Shown here: positions 7,987 to 15,378 of the stretch, one piece after another
Layout: every line of letters begins with the position of its first letter
Numbering within the stretch: the first letter of the stretch is position 1
Origin: HGM12587 sp964602445
GTDB lineage: Bacteria; Bacillota; Clostridia; Lachnospirales; Lachnospiraceae
Length of the DNA stretch: 27,211 nucleotides
Assembly (NCBI GenBank): GCA_964602445.1
Contig: CAZRQV010000026.1
Span: forward strand, 1 to 27,211
Direction of reading: 5' to 3'
Notes under the pieces: model-generated
The model's database searches: none
Seen by the model: the letters and a program-made list of their open reading frames with translations, nothing else
What the model was told of the DNA's origin: nothing
Made by a program: the position numbers and the translations under genes

Positions 7987-9018
7987 TCATTTCCACAAAA
8001 ATACCGGATATCCGTCCAAATCACCTCGTAAATATCTTGCCAACAACATTGCCTGTACATAAGGAATCATTCCCCACTCCACTTTTTCTTTTAAAAATGG
8101 ATGTGTTATCACTTCCTTTTTCTTATTTTGCCATTCTACAAGCAGTTTTTTTCGAAGATCATCATCCATCAAAACTGCTCCATTTTCTTTTCTTGAGAAA
8201 TTTTTAATGTTAACGATCTTTTTATTAATCACTGATAGCACAAAGCGATCTGCATAAACAGATCTGAATTCCTCTACCAGATCTAATGCCAACGATACTC
8301 TTCCCGGTCGATCTGTATGAAGACATCCCACATAAGGATCCAATCCTACGGTTTCTAAAGCAGTTGTTATTTGATTCGTCAGCAATGTATATGTAAAAGA
8401 AAGCATTGCATTGACCGGATCCATAGGCGGTCTTTTATTTCTTCCCTGAAATATAAAATCTTTTTTCTGCTGGAGTATTAATTCATTAAACACTCCAAAA
8501 TAAATACTTGCAGCTTCGCCTTCATAACCTCTTAACTGGTCTTTTGTTTCCGCACAACGAATCAAATCCAATGAATTTTTCAACTGCATGGAAGCCTTTT
8601 TCACACGTTCTGCATCAATCTGCATTCCATGATCACGAACAGCACGTTCCAATACCCATCTTGTATTATATACCTTACCCGTGATGCAGTTTTTAGCGAT
8701 TTCGAGACTTGTCTTTTCATCTTTACAGCTAAAATATTGCTGTTCACGAAGAAGAACATTTCCGCATATCTTTCCGGTAACTCTTGCCAGAAATTTTCCT
8801 TGTGGAGTTATGTAACAAAGAGAAATATTTCTTTCTGCACAAGCTCCCATCAATGCGGGACTTGTCCCACGATATCCGAAAGATACAATCCCTTCTAGAT
8901 TATGTAACGGTATACGTCCAATTTTTGTTTCTCCTTCATAAACAACAACCGTTTCTCCTTCTAATCCCAGATAACTATTTTCCGAAGTTACGTACAAAGT
9001 ATTTAACAATTTCTTCAT
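7987..9018 (-). CDS. cas1: Cas1 integrase
   Basis: Catalytic subunit of spacer acquisition (343 residues). It shows the expected metal-binding residues: Glu in GYEGEAASIYFG, His in CLHTDRPGR and an acidic residue in LALDLVEEFR. The N-terminal beta domain (MKKLLNTLYVTSENSYLGLEG) is typical of I-C Cas1. Its ATG overlaps the cas4 stop by 4 nt, so cas4-cas1-cas2 form a tightly coupled operon. Confidence 0.97.
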   Translation of the reverse strand: MKKLLNTLYVTSENSYLGLEGETVVVYEGETKIGRIPLHNLEGIVSFGYRGTSPALMGACAERNISLCYITPQGKFLARVTGKICGNVLLREQQYFSCKDEKTSLEIAKNCITGKVYNTRWVLERAVRDHGMQIDAERVKKASMQLKNSLDLIRCAETKDQLRGYEGEAASIYFGVFNELILQQKKDFIFQGRNKRPPMDPVNAMLSFTYTLLTNQITTALETVGLDPYVGCLHTDRPGRVSLALDLVEEFRSVYADRFVLSVINKKIVNIKNFSRKENGAVLMDDDLRKKLLVEWQNKKKEVITHPFLKEKVEWGMIPYVQAMLLARYLRGDLDGYPVFLWK

Positions 9019-9680
9019 TCCACATCCTCCTTGAGCGATTTTTCAATATACGTAGAAACGGAAACTGTTTTTTCCAATTTCGGAAGACAAATTTCTTTTA
9101 AAGAACAGGAATTACATGCTTTGCTTCTTTTTACTTTCGGCGTATAACCACGCTTGTAATATTGATGCATTTCCTGAAACATTTGTACAACCTCATTCCT
9201 TAATGCTTCCGTAAAGGTAACTTGCTCCCTTCTTCTGGTTTCTCCATAAAAAATTGCTCCTTCCGGTATTTCTGTGCAAAACATTTCTTCCAGACACATT
9301 GCCTGTGCAGTTAACTGTAATATATCTTCTTCGGATATTTTCGGTTTTCCTTTTTTGTACTCTATCGGAAAGATCGAATAAAGCCCTCTATGTCCAAATA
9401 AACTGACTCCATCTTCACTTTTATGAAATTCAACAACATCGCATTCTCCACTAATACCTAATGTTTTCGATGCAATCGGAAGTGCCCGAACGATCAATAT
9501 ATCTTTTCGTTTTTCTTTTAAATACGGATCATGCACTTTTTTATGCATTAATTCGCCTGCGACTGTATGTACATTTTCTTCCCATTGCTGTTCAATATGA
9601 ATTAATGCCCACTGTCTGCGGCAAAATTTAAAATGCTGAATTCCTGACAGCATCAAGTATTCATCTTCTTTATATTCCAT
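9015..9680 (-). CDS. cas4: Cas4, RecB-like PAM-selecting exonuclease
   Basis: In type I-C, Cas4 joins Cas1-Cas2 to trim prespacers and select the PAM. The 221-residue protein has the first iron-sulfur cysteine in FKFCRRQWALIH, the nuclease acidic residues in SGECDVVEF and IEYKKGK, QLTAQAMCLEE, and the C-terminal cysteine cluster KACNSCSLKEIC. I chose the ATG at 9680, which has GGGGG eight bases upstream, over a TTG at 9707. It opens the adaptation operon, and the proposed promoter 140 nt upstream carries the guide-RNA target. Confidence 0.96.
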   Translation of the reverse strand: MEYKEDEYLMLSGIQHFKFCRRQWALIHIEQQWEENVHTVAGELMHKKVHDPYLKEKRKDILIVRALPIASKTLGISGECDVVEFHKSEDGVSLFGHRGLYSIFPIEYKKGKPKISEEDILQLTAQAMCLEEMFCTEIPEGAIFYGETRRREQVTFTEALRNEVVQMFQEMHQYYKRGYTPKVKRSKACNSCSLKEICLPKLEKTVSVSTYIEKSLKEDVE

Positions 9681-9811
9681 CAAATCATCCCCCTTTCCCT
9701 TTATCAAAATATTAGAAATACCACCCGTTCAATGAATATAATGCTTTTCATCTTTTTATAATTTCATCATACAACTTTCTTTTCTTTATATCAATACAAT
9801 TTTATGATATT

Positions 9812-9832
9812 GTCACATAAAATTATAATGAA
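9812..9832 (-). promoter_or_regulatory. Putative cas4-cas1-cas2 promoter -10 box and Cascade target site
   Basis: On the minus strand TATAAT lies at 9827-9822; no strong -35 is visible (AATAAG at 17-bp spacing). A type I-C PAM, TTC, lies at 9832-9830. The 17 bases after it match the spacer-like part of the RNA gene at 9884-9990 except at positions 6 and 12. Position 18 also differs and homology ends there. Bound Cascade would cover the -10 box and start point. Direct observation: PAM, match pattern, TATAAT. Inference: promoter use and repression. Confidence 0.68.
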
Positions 9833-9848
9833 TAACTTTTATCACTTA

Positions 9849-9877
9849 TTGAAATCTCAAAAAAATTACTTTATAAT
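9849..9877 (+). promoter_or_regulatory. Promoter of the guide-like RNA
   Basis: TTGAAA (9849-9854), a 17-bp spacer and a perfect TATAAT (9872-9877) form a strong housekeeping-type promoter. The predicted start is near 9884, at the first base of the pseudo-repeat. It diverges from the cas4 promoter. Confidence 0.75.
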
Positions 9878-9883
9878 TGCAAT

Positions 9884-9990
9884 GTCTGGAATAACCAGTG
9901 GATTGAAATATTATGATTTTTTGTGATGTACATTGCAAAAATGACACGGGTGTATGAAAACCATTTTCATACACCCGTGTTATTTTTGCA
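9884..9990 (+). ncRNA. CreR/CreA-like CRISPR guide RNA with a miniature pseudo-repeat
   Basis: Downstream of a good promoter lies GTC, then a 4-bp hairpin CTGG-AATAA-CCAG (9886-9898), then TGGATTGAAAT (9899-9909). This is the architecture of the type I-C repeat with a shortened stem and the exact 11-nt handle Cas5c leaves on crRNA. A spacer-like stretch starts at 9910. Its first 17 nt match ATTATnATTTTnTGTGA next to a TTC PAM at the cas4 promoter. There is no second repeat; a terminator hairpin closes the RNA. CreA and CreR RNAs of other CRISPR types are known to direct Cascade with such partial matches to repress a toxin or cas promoter. A short open frame on the opposite strand is not thought to be real. 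Confidence 0.72.
9934..9990 (+). terminator. Long hairpin terminator of the guide-like RNA
   Basis: Arms 9934-9960 and 9964-9990 pair over 27 bases with one G-U and a CCA loop. The GC-rich core is ACACGGGTGTATG. The 3' arm ends in a U-rich TTATTTTTG. It may also replace the missing 3' repeat as a stable end for the guide. Confidence 0.75.
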
Positions 9991-10101
9991 TTATAAAAAT
10001 TAATTTTTACTCTATCACCTACTCTGTTCTCCACCGCAATCATTTGAACGATTATGTTTGAACGTTCAAACGATTATTTATTGATTGATTTTTCAAAACT
10101 A

Positions 10102-10237
10102 TTGCATTTCCGCATTATCTGTTATAATACCACCCAGAGATTGATTTTTACGTGCTGACCTACTTGGTTCTTGGAAATCTTTTGATGTTCCAGTTTCATT
10201 TAAGGCAACTGTGCCGTGATCAATCTTTTTATTTTTT
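10102..10237 (+). ncRNA. Putative small structured RNA E2 with its own promoter and terminator
   Basis: TTGCAT (10102-10107) and TATAAT (10123-10128, 15-bp spacer) would start an RNA of about 100 nt near 10135. GATTGAT (10139-10145) pairs with ATCAATC (10219-10225), followed by TTTTTATTTTTT, a terminator-like end enclosing the whole RNA. Inside are CCTACTTGGTTCTTG (10159-10173) and TTAAGGCAACTGTGCC (10200-10215, a GGCA/TGCC hairpin), both shared with 7183-7281. The opposite strand can be read as a peptide ending GGIITDNAEMQ. That resembles a piece of the polyvalent protein at the right of the window, so descent from coding DNA is an alternative. Family not recognised. Confidence 0.5.
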
Positions 10238-10816
10238 CAAATTCCCCAGCTCTATATTCTTCTGCAGAATCTGGTCGGTCACTTCATACAATTGTTCCGA
10301 TCCCAGTTTCGTCTTTCCCTGCCGTCCATAAACCTGTTCCGCCGTTACTTCATGGGATTTCCAGTCGCCGCCGCCATTGCTGTCATTTAAAAGAAGGGGT
10401 TGCAGATTATCCATTGCATGGGCAAATTTTGATTCTGCTGTTTCATAATTTTCAAATTCATCGAACAATGCCGTCAATTCTTCTTTTTGTTCTTCCGGCA
10501 GCATCGAAAAGATTCGCTCCTTGGCTACATTTTCTCTCTCTTTCTGCGTTGCCAGACCTTCCTGATCATAGGCATAAGTATCTCCTGCATCGATTTCTAC
10601 GATATCATGAATCAGGCACATCAGCATTACCTTGGCAATGTCTACTTCTTCGTTAGCATATTCTTTCAAAAGATATGCCATAACTGCCATATGCCAGGAA
10701 TGCTCCGCATCATTTTCATTTCTTCCATGTCCCGACAGGTGAGTCTGCCGAAATACATTTTTTACTTTGTCAATTTCCAATGAAAATTCCAACTGTTTTT
10801 TCATTCGTTCATCCAT
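10229..10816 (-). CDS. HD-domain phosphohydrolase, 5'-deoxynucleotidase (YfbR/HDDC2)-like
   Basis: This 195-residue HD-superfamily metal phosphohydrolase carries the metal motif as H...HD...D: AEHSWHMA, CLIHDIVEIDAGDTYAYD and a later Asp in AHAMDNLQPLL. This pattern is typical of HD families acting on nucleoside monophosphates; the substrate is inferred. The ATG at 10816 has GGGGGAAGAG about 8-10 nt upstream; a TTG at 10837 is less likely. It lies about 60 nt after fruR on the same strand and may be cotranscribed. Its 3' end converges on the E2 RNA terminator. Nothing links it functionally to the cas genes except proximity. Confidence 0.85.
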   Translation of the reverse strand: MDERMKKQLEFSLEIDKVKNVFRQTHLSGHGRNENDAEHSWHMAVMAYLLKEYANEEVDIAKVMLMCLIHDIVEIDAGDTYAYDQEGLATQKERENVAKERIFSMLPEEQKEELTALFDEFENYETAESKFAHAMDNLQPLLLNDSNGGGDWKSHEVTAEQVYGRQGKTKLGSEQLYEVTDQILQKNIELGNLKK

Positions 10817-10874
10817 GAATGGCTCTTCCCCCTTCAACTTATGAATTCTACTGTCGCTTTGCTTCTAAGTACTT

Positions 10875-11618
10875 TTAGATCACTGTTACATTCGCACATT
10901 TCCCATAGGTTCCGACTGCTTTTTCATCGGTAATTACAACTGCATCTTCAAACTGTCCAAAGGTCACAGAACTGATCTCATCAAATTTGCTGCTGTCTGC
11001 AAGTACATAACGGTCATGAGAATGTCCAAATGCAGTTTCTTTGACCATTGCTTCATTAAAATCCGGTGTCGTAAATCCCCGATGACGGCTGATTCCATTG
11101 GTGCCGAAAAATCCTTTGTTAAAATTCATCTTTTCTAATGTCAGAATTGCCTGATTTCCAACCACTGCTTCCGTGATTCCTTTCAGTTCTCCACCGATCT
11201 GAATCACTTTAAATCCTGCCAATGCCAGTTTTCTTGCATGAGTAACCGCATTGGTCACATAGGTTGCTCCTTTTTCTGTTAGGAAATCAATCATATATTC
11301 TGTGGTCGTTCCTGCATCAATATATACAAAATCATCCGGCTGGATCAGACTTGCTGCATACTGTGCTATCTTTTGCTTTTCCACTGCATTCACACTGGAT
11401 TTTTGTGTTACGGAAAGCTCCACCGTGGAAAAATCCTGATCCTTCAGTACCGCTCCGCCAAATACTTTGGTCAGTTTTCCTTCTTCATCTAATGTATTCA
11501 GATCTCTTCGAATCGTAGATTCTGAACTTTTCAGCAATAGTTTTAATTCATTTACGGTAACGCTTCCCTGTTCATTCAGAAGCTGTAATATAATTTCATG
11601 TCTTTGTTCTGTAAGCAT
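10875..11618 (-). CDS. fruR: DeoR-family transcriptional regulator of the fructose operon
   Basis: A 247-residue DeoR-type repressor. The N-terminal winged HTH (MLTEQRHEIILQLLNEQGSV, then SESTIRRDLNTLDEEGKL) precedes a sugar-phosphate sensing domain with the phosphate-binding signature YIDAGTTTEYM. Context next to fruA and fruK points to fructose-1-phosphate-responsive FruR. Here it is downstream of fruA rather than first in the operon. A promoter candidate in the 287-bp gap (TTGTCT, 17 bp, TATATG) suggests separate expression. Confidence 0.92.
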   Translation of the reverse strand: MLTEQRHEIILQLLNEQGSVTVNELKLLLKSSESTIRRDLNTLDEEGKLTKVFGGAVLKDQDFSTVELSVTQKSSVNAVEKQKIAQYAASLIQPDDFVYIDAGTTTEYMIDFLTEKGATYVTNAVTHARKLALAGFKVIQIGGELKGITEAVVGNQAILTLEKMNFNKGFFGTNGISRHRGFTTPDFNEAMVKETAFGHSHDRYVLADSSKFDEISSVTFGQFEDAVVITDEKAVGTYGKCANVTVI

Positions 11619-11672
11619 AAATTCACCTGTTATCCTTATCTTTCTTTTTTATTTTCTCCGTGTTTTTATTCC

Positions 11673-11810
11673 AATCTTATTATTTTCTCATATAGCAAAT
11701 GCAGCTGTCGAAGACAATGCATGGAAACTGTCTTTTCCAAATCCTATTATTTTATAGTGTAGCAAATGCCCAAACTCTGCACAAGGGGGAACACAAAGTT
11801 TGGGCATTTG
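11673..11810. repeat. Direct repeats and a 14-bp dyad between fruA and fruR
   Basis: Two 30-bp direct repeats (11673-11702 and 11740-11769), about five bases apart in sequence, each end in TAGCAAATGC. The second overlaps a perfect 14-bp inverted repeat CAAATGCCCAAACT (11763-11776) / AGTTTGGGCATTTG (11797-11810). The dyad lacks a T-run on the minus strand, so it is a weak terminator candidate for fruA and may instead be an operator region for fruR. Confidence 0.6.
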
Positions 11811-11904
11811 ACTTACGATCGATGGTTCGCTTCCTTCCATCAATCCTCTATTTTCTAATGTTCGCAGTGAAGGAGAAAGGACACTGCTTCGTCAATTGTC
11901 TGTT

Positions 11905-13815
11905 TTATTTATTTTTCTTTAAAATTCCAAGTAATACTGTACCGATCAGTGTACCGCCTACGAGAGCCAACACATAATATGGAGCATTTCCTACGACTGG
12001 GAATACGAAAATTCCACCGTGCGGTGCCATTAAAGTGCAGTTAAAGAACATACTGATCGCACCTGCAATTCCTGAACCAATCACGCAAGCCGGAATTACA
12101 TGTAATGGATCTGATGCTGCGAATGGGATTGCACCTTCTGTAATAAATGCCAAGCCCATGATAAAGTTTGTCGGGCCAGCCTGTCGTTCTTCTTTGGTAT
12201 ATTTATTTTTGAATAATAAAGTAGATAATGCAATGGCACATGGCGGAACCATACCACCGATCATAACAGCTGCCATAATGTCGTAATTACCGGCTGCAAT
12301 GGCTGCAGAACCAAATACATATGCTGCTTTGTTAAATGGGCCGCCCATATCGATTGCCATCATTGCCGCAAGGATAAATCCTAAAAGCACTTTACTTGAA
12401 CTTCCCATGCTTCCAAGGAAATTGTTGAGTCCTGTGTTAATGCCGCCCATGATCGGTTCAATGGCAAAGTTCATACAAAGACCGATCACAAGGATTCCAA
12501 CCACCGGATAGATCAATACCGGAGCAACCTTTTCTAATGCTTCCGGAAGTTTTTCACAAGCTTTTCTTAATCCAAGAATCAGATAACCCGCGAGAAAACC
12601 TGCTACTAATGCACCGAGAAAACCGGATTTTCCGTTTGCTGCCAGATAACCGCCTACAAAACCAAGTGCAAGTGCCGGTCTGTCACCGATCGCCATTGCA
12701 ATGTATCCTGCAAGTACCGGAAGCATAAAACCAAATGCTGCATTACCGATGTTTTTAAATAAGGCTGCTGTCGGTGTGATCGTACCGAAATTTGCTCTCT
12801 CCGCTGCTGACAGTGCCGCCATATCTACACTCAGACCATCGATCAAAAATGCAAGTGCAATGAGAATTCCACCGCCTACTACAAACGGAAGCATATGAGA
12901 AACCCCATTCATCAGCTGGGTATAAATTTTATGTCCCAGACCGCCGCCGCTTTTTGCAGAAGCATTTTCTTTTCTTCCGGAATCTCCATTTTCAGCCTTA
13001 TAAACTGCCACATCACCGCTCAACGCTCTGGCAATCAGTTCCTCTGCTTTATTGATTCCATCAGACACCTGACATTCGATGACTTTTTTGCCATCAAAAC
13101 GTTCCATCGGAACTTTTGCATCTGCTGCCACGATGATACATTTTGCTTTTTCGATTTCTTCTTCCTTCAGCACATTTTTCGCACCTGCAGAACCTCTGGT
13201 CTCGATCTTAATCGAACATCCTGCTTTTTTTGCCGCTTTTTCCAAACCTTCAGCAGCCATATAAGTATGTGCGATTCCCGTCGGACAGGAAGTTACTGCC
13301 AGAAGACTGATGTCTGCTGCTTTTCCGGTATCTTCCAGTCGTTCATCAATGCTTTTTTCTTCTCTGTCTGCACGATCTACGATTTCTAAAAATTCGTCTA
13401 CCGTCTTTGCTTTCTTTAAATTTTCTACAAATGTTTCATCCATTAAAAGTACGGACAGTTTACTTAATACATCCAGATGAACATTGTCTTTCGTATTTGG
13501 TGCTGCGATCAAAAACAGTAAATGAACCGGTTCTCCATCCATGGAATCGAAATCCACACCATCTTTGATCACCATTGCTGCAAGTCCCGGTGTCGTTACT
13601 GCATCACATTTTCCATGGGGAATGGCAATACCTTCTCCAACACCTGTGGTACTTTCTTCTTCTCTGGCATAAACCTGTTTCCGATATGCTTCCTGATCTT
13701 TGATCTTTCCGCTTGCATTCATTAATTCTACTGCATGATCTAATGCTTCGTTTTTGCTTTTTGGAGCTGCCAGAAGATCGATACTTCTTTTGTCCAATAA
13801 ATCTGTAATTCTCAT
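11905..13815 (-). CDS. fruA: Fructose PTS transporter, fused EIIABC
   Basis: Permease that imports and phosphorylates fructose to fructose-1-phosphate. The 636-residue protein is fused in the order IIA-IIB-IIC. The IIA domain (about 1-150) has its phosphoacceptor H67 in GIAIPHGKC. The IIB domain (about 170-265) has its Cys in AVTSCPTGIAHTYMAAEG. The IIC domain (about 295-630) is multi-spanning and glycine-rich, ending LLGILKKNK. Length is standard for this fusion. It lies 107 nt downstream of fruK, whose product uses fructose-1-phosphate. Confidence 0.96.
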   Translation of the reverse strand: MRITDLLDKRSIDLLAAPKSKNEALDHAVELMNASGKIKDQEAYRKQVYAREEESTTGVGEGIAIPHGKCDAVTTPGLAAMVIKDGVDFDSMDGEPVHLLFLIAAPNTKDNVHLDVLSKLSVLLMDETFVENLKKAKTVDEFLEIVDRADREEKSIDERLEDTGKAADISLLAVTSCPTGIAHTYMAAEGLEKAAKKAGCSIKIETRGSAGAKNVLKEEEIEKAKCIIVAADAKVPMERFDGKKVIECQVSDGINKAEELIARALSGDVAVYKAENGDSGRKENASAKSGGGLGHKIYTQLMNGVSHMLPFVVGGGILIALAFLIDGLSVDMAALSAAERANFGTITPTAALFKNIGNAAFGFMLPVLAGYIAMAIGDRPALALGFVGGYLAANGKSGFLGALVAGFLAGYLILGLRKACEKLPEALEKVAPVLIYPVVGILVIGLCMNFAIEPIMGGINTGLNNFLGSMGSSSKVLLGFILAAMMAIDMGGPFNKAAYVFGSAAIAAGNYDIMAAVMIGGMVPPCAIALSTLLFKNKYTKEERQAGPTNFIMGLAFITEGAIPFAASDPLHVIPACVIGSGIAGAISMFFNCTLMAPHGGIFVFPVVGNAPYYVLALVGGTLIGTVLLGILKKNK

Positions 13816-13922
13816 AGAACCCCTCCTGTTAAATTACTCTATCAATTGATTTCATGATCCACACTCATGTTTTTAACTTCTGCTGTTCACGAATTTTTTG
13901 TGTACACCATCTCTTGAATACC

Positions 13923-14840
13923 TTATATTTTGTGAATGACAACTTTTTCTGCAACCTCATTGATTTCCTGTTCCGTTGCCAGATAATCTGAAAATGCACT
14001 GGCACTTCCGGCTCCCACACCATAGCGGAATGCTTCTTTATAATCGTGTGTTTTCAGCCATCCGGTCAAAAATCCTGCGACCATGGAATCTCCTGCGCCC
14101 ACAGAGTTTTTCAAAATACCTTCCGGTGCTTTTGCCTCATAAACCGTTCCGTCACCTGCTACCAGCACTGCTCCCATACCTCCCATGGAAATCAGCACAT
14201 TGACAGCACCTGCTTCCTGCAGTTTTTTCGCATATGGAATCACTTCTTCTTTTTCGGTCAGCACCACGCCGAAGATTTCGCCCAGCTCATGATGATTTGG
14301 TTTGATCAAAAATGGATGATATTCCAAAACATTCATCAGCAGGCGGCTTGTGGCATCTACGATGATCATAATCTTCTTTTCCTGCAGTTTTTTCATAATC
14401 TGCTGATAAATGTCATCTGAAATTCCGGATGGAATGCTTCCTGCCAAAACAAGAACATCTCCTTCCTTCAAAACCTCTAGTTTTTCCATCAAAGCATCTA
14501 CATGCTTCGGTAAAATATCAGGTCCTTTTCCGTTGATCTCTGTCCCATCGATATTTTTCATTTTCAGATTAATGCGGGATAATCCACTTTCTAATGTGAT
14601 AAAATCAGTGGTCACGCCCATCTCTGTAAGCATCTTTTCGATCTGTATCCCTGTAAATCCTGCTGCAAATCCAAGTGCTGTATTGTCAATGCCCAAATTG
14701 TTTAAAATAATGGAAACATTCACTCCTTTTCCACCCGGAAGCATCAGTTCAGAAGATGTGCGGTTGGTCATACCCAGTTTAAAATCATCTACTGTTACGA
14801 TGTAATCCAGTGATGGATTAAATGTCACTGTATATACCAT
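13923..14840 (-). CDS. fruK: 1-phosphofructokinase
   Basis: PfkB/ribokinase-family kinase (305 residues) converting fructose-1-phosphate to fructose-1,6-bisphosphate. Motifs: N-terminal substrate site TFNPSLDYIVTV, PGGKGVNVS, and C-terminal anion hole and catalytic Asp in VGAGDSMVAGF. It opens the fruK-fruA operon, with a strong GGGAGG ribosome site. Repeated TTCA-rich operator candidates lie upstream. Confidence 0.96.
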   Translation of the reverse strand: MVYTVTFNPSLDYIVTVDDFKLGMTNRTSSELMLPGGKGVNVSIILNNLGIDNTALGFAAGFTGIQIEKMLTEMGVTTDFITLESGLSRINLKMKNIDGTEINGKGPDILPKHVDALMEKLEVLKEGDVLVLAGSIPSGISDDIYQQIMKKLQEKKIMIIVDATSRLLMNVLEYHPFLIKPNHHELGEIFGVVLTEKEEVIPYAKKLQEAGAVNVLISMGGMGAVLVAGDGTVYEAKAPEGILKNSVGAGDSMVAGFLTGWLKTHDYKEAFRYGVGAGSASAFSDYLATEQEINEVAEKVVIHKI

Positions 14841-14878
14841 GTAAGTTCCTCCCTTCAGTTCCCTCTGTATCTTATGTC

Positions 14879-15026
14879 ATTATAATACAATCAAACTCAT
14901 TCAAAATCAATCAACATCATTCACAAATATTTTTCTGTTTTTTGTGCATTTCGTTCAAATTCAGTCATTTTCAATTGTATTCATTCATTATAAACTTGTT
15001 TTTTCATTCAAATCCAGTCATTTTCA
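14879..15026 (-). promoter_or_regulatory. fruK promoter region with FruR operator candidates
   Basis: Two near-identical 20-bp direct repeats, TTCAAATYCAGTCATTTTCA, lie at 14954-14973 and 15007-15026. More TTCA/TCAATCA units fill 14888-14923. TATAAT sequences on the minus strand lie at 14992-14987 and 14884-14879, without strong -35 boxes. Direct repeats of this kind suit DeoR-type repressors; that FruR binds them is inferred. No gene was seen in 14860-15158. Confidence 0.6.
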
Positions 15027-15158
15027 TTTGATTAGAAAATAAACGATGGAATAAAACGCTTCTGCTTTCAAACTCTGTTTTCCGTTAAAAAAACAGCTAT
15101 GAAATATCACTTTCCTGACATCCATAACTGTTTTCATATTTCTATTACATTCTCTGTT

Positions 15159-15360
15159 TTAATCTGTTTTCTCTTGCAGCTGACTGATCAGTGTTTCTAT
15201 TTTTTCTACACTTTCCTCCAGTTCTTCTGCAATCTGCCCTGTGGATTCACCTTTCAAAAACTTCATTTAGATTTTTTTCATGCAGCCCCTCGTTAAATGT
15301 TGTCAGCAGCATCCCTAGCACCTCGTCTCTTTGTTTTCTCAGAATATTATGTCGCCATTC
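15159..15360 (-). pseudogene. Remnant of a PD-(D/E)XK nuclease family transposase (Rpn-like) C-terminus
   Basis: Minus-strand reading gives ILRKQRDEVLGMLLTTFNEG, then after a frameshift KFLKGESTGQIAEELEESVE to a stop at 15159. The RDEV..M..T.F.E block and the KGES..QIAEEL tail resemble C-terminal ends of the common Rpn/PD-(D/E)XK transposase-associated proteins. Only about 65 residues remain and the frame is broken. Family assignment is from memory of the pattern. Confidence 0.5.
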
Positions 15361-15378
15361 TATCATACATTTCTCGTA

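Noticed and set aside
9700..9760. Short frame MKSIIFIERVVFLIF in the cas4 5' leader as a possible CreT-like mini-toxin
   Set aside because: No convincing ribosome site and the frame runs into the cas4 ribosome site region; kept only as a remote possibility.
9846..10043. 65-residue minus-strand frame over the guide-like RNA
   Set aside because: It crosses the promoter and the long inverted repeat, has no ribosome site and resembles nothing known.
10229..10816. HD-domain gene as a CRISPR accessory nuclease
   Set aside because: Its motifs fit a nucleotidase-type HD protein and it lies on the fructose side of the E2 terminator; only proximity links it to cas genes.
14940..15000. TTCATTATAA near 14985 as a second guide target
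   Set aside because: After the first five bases the match to the guide fails at several read positions, not only at every sixth base.
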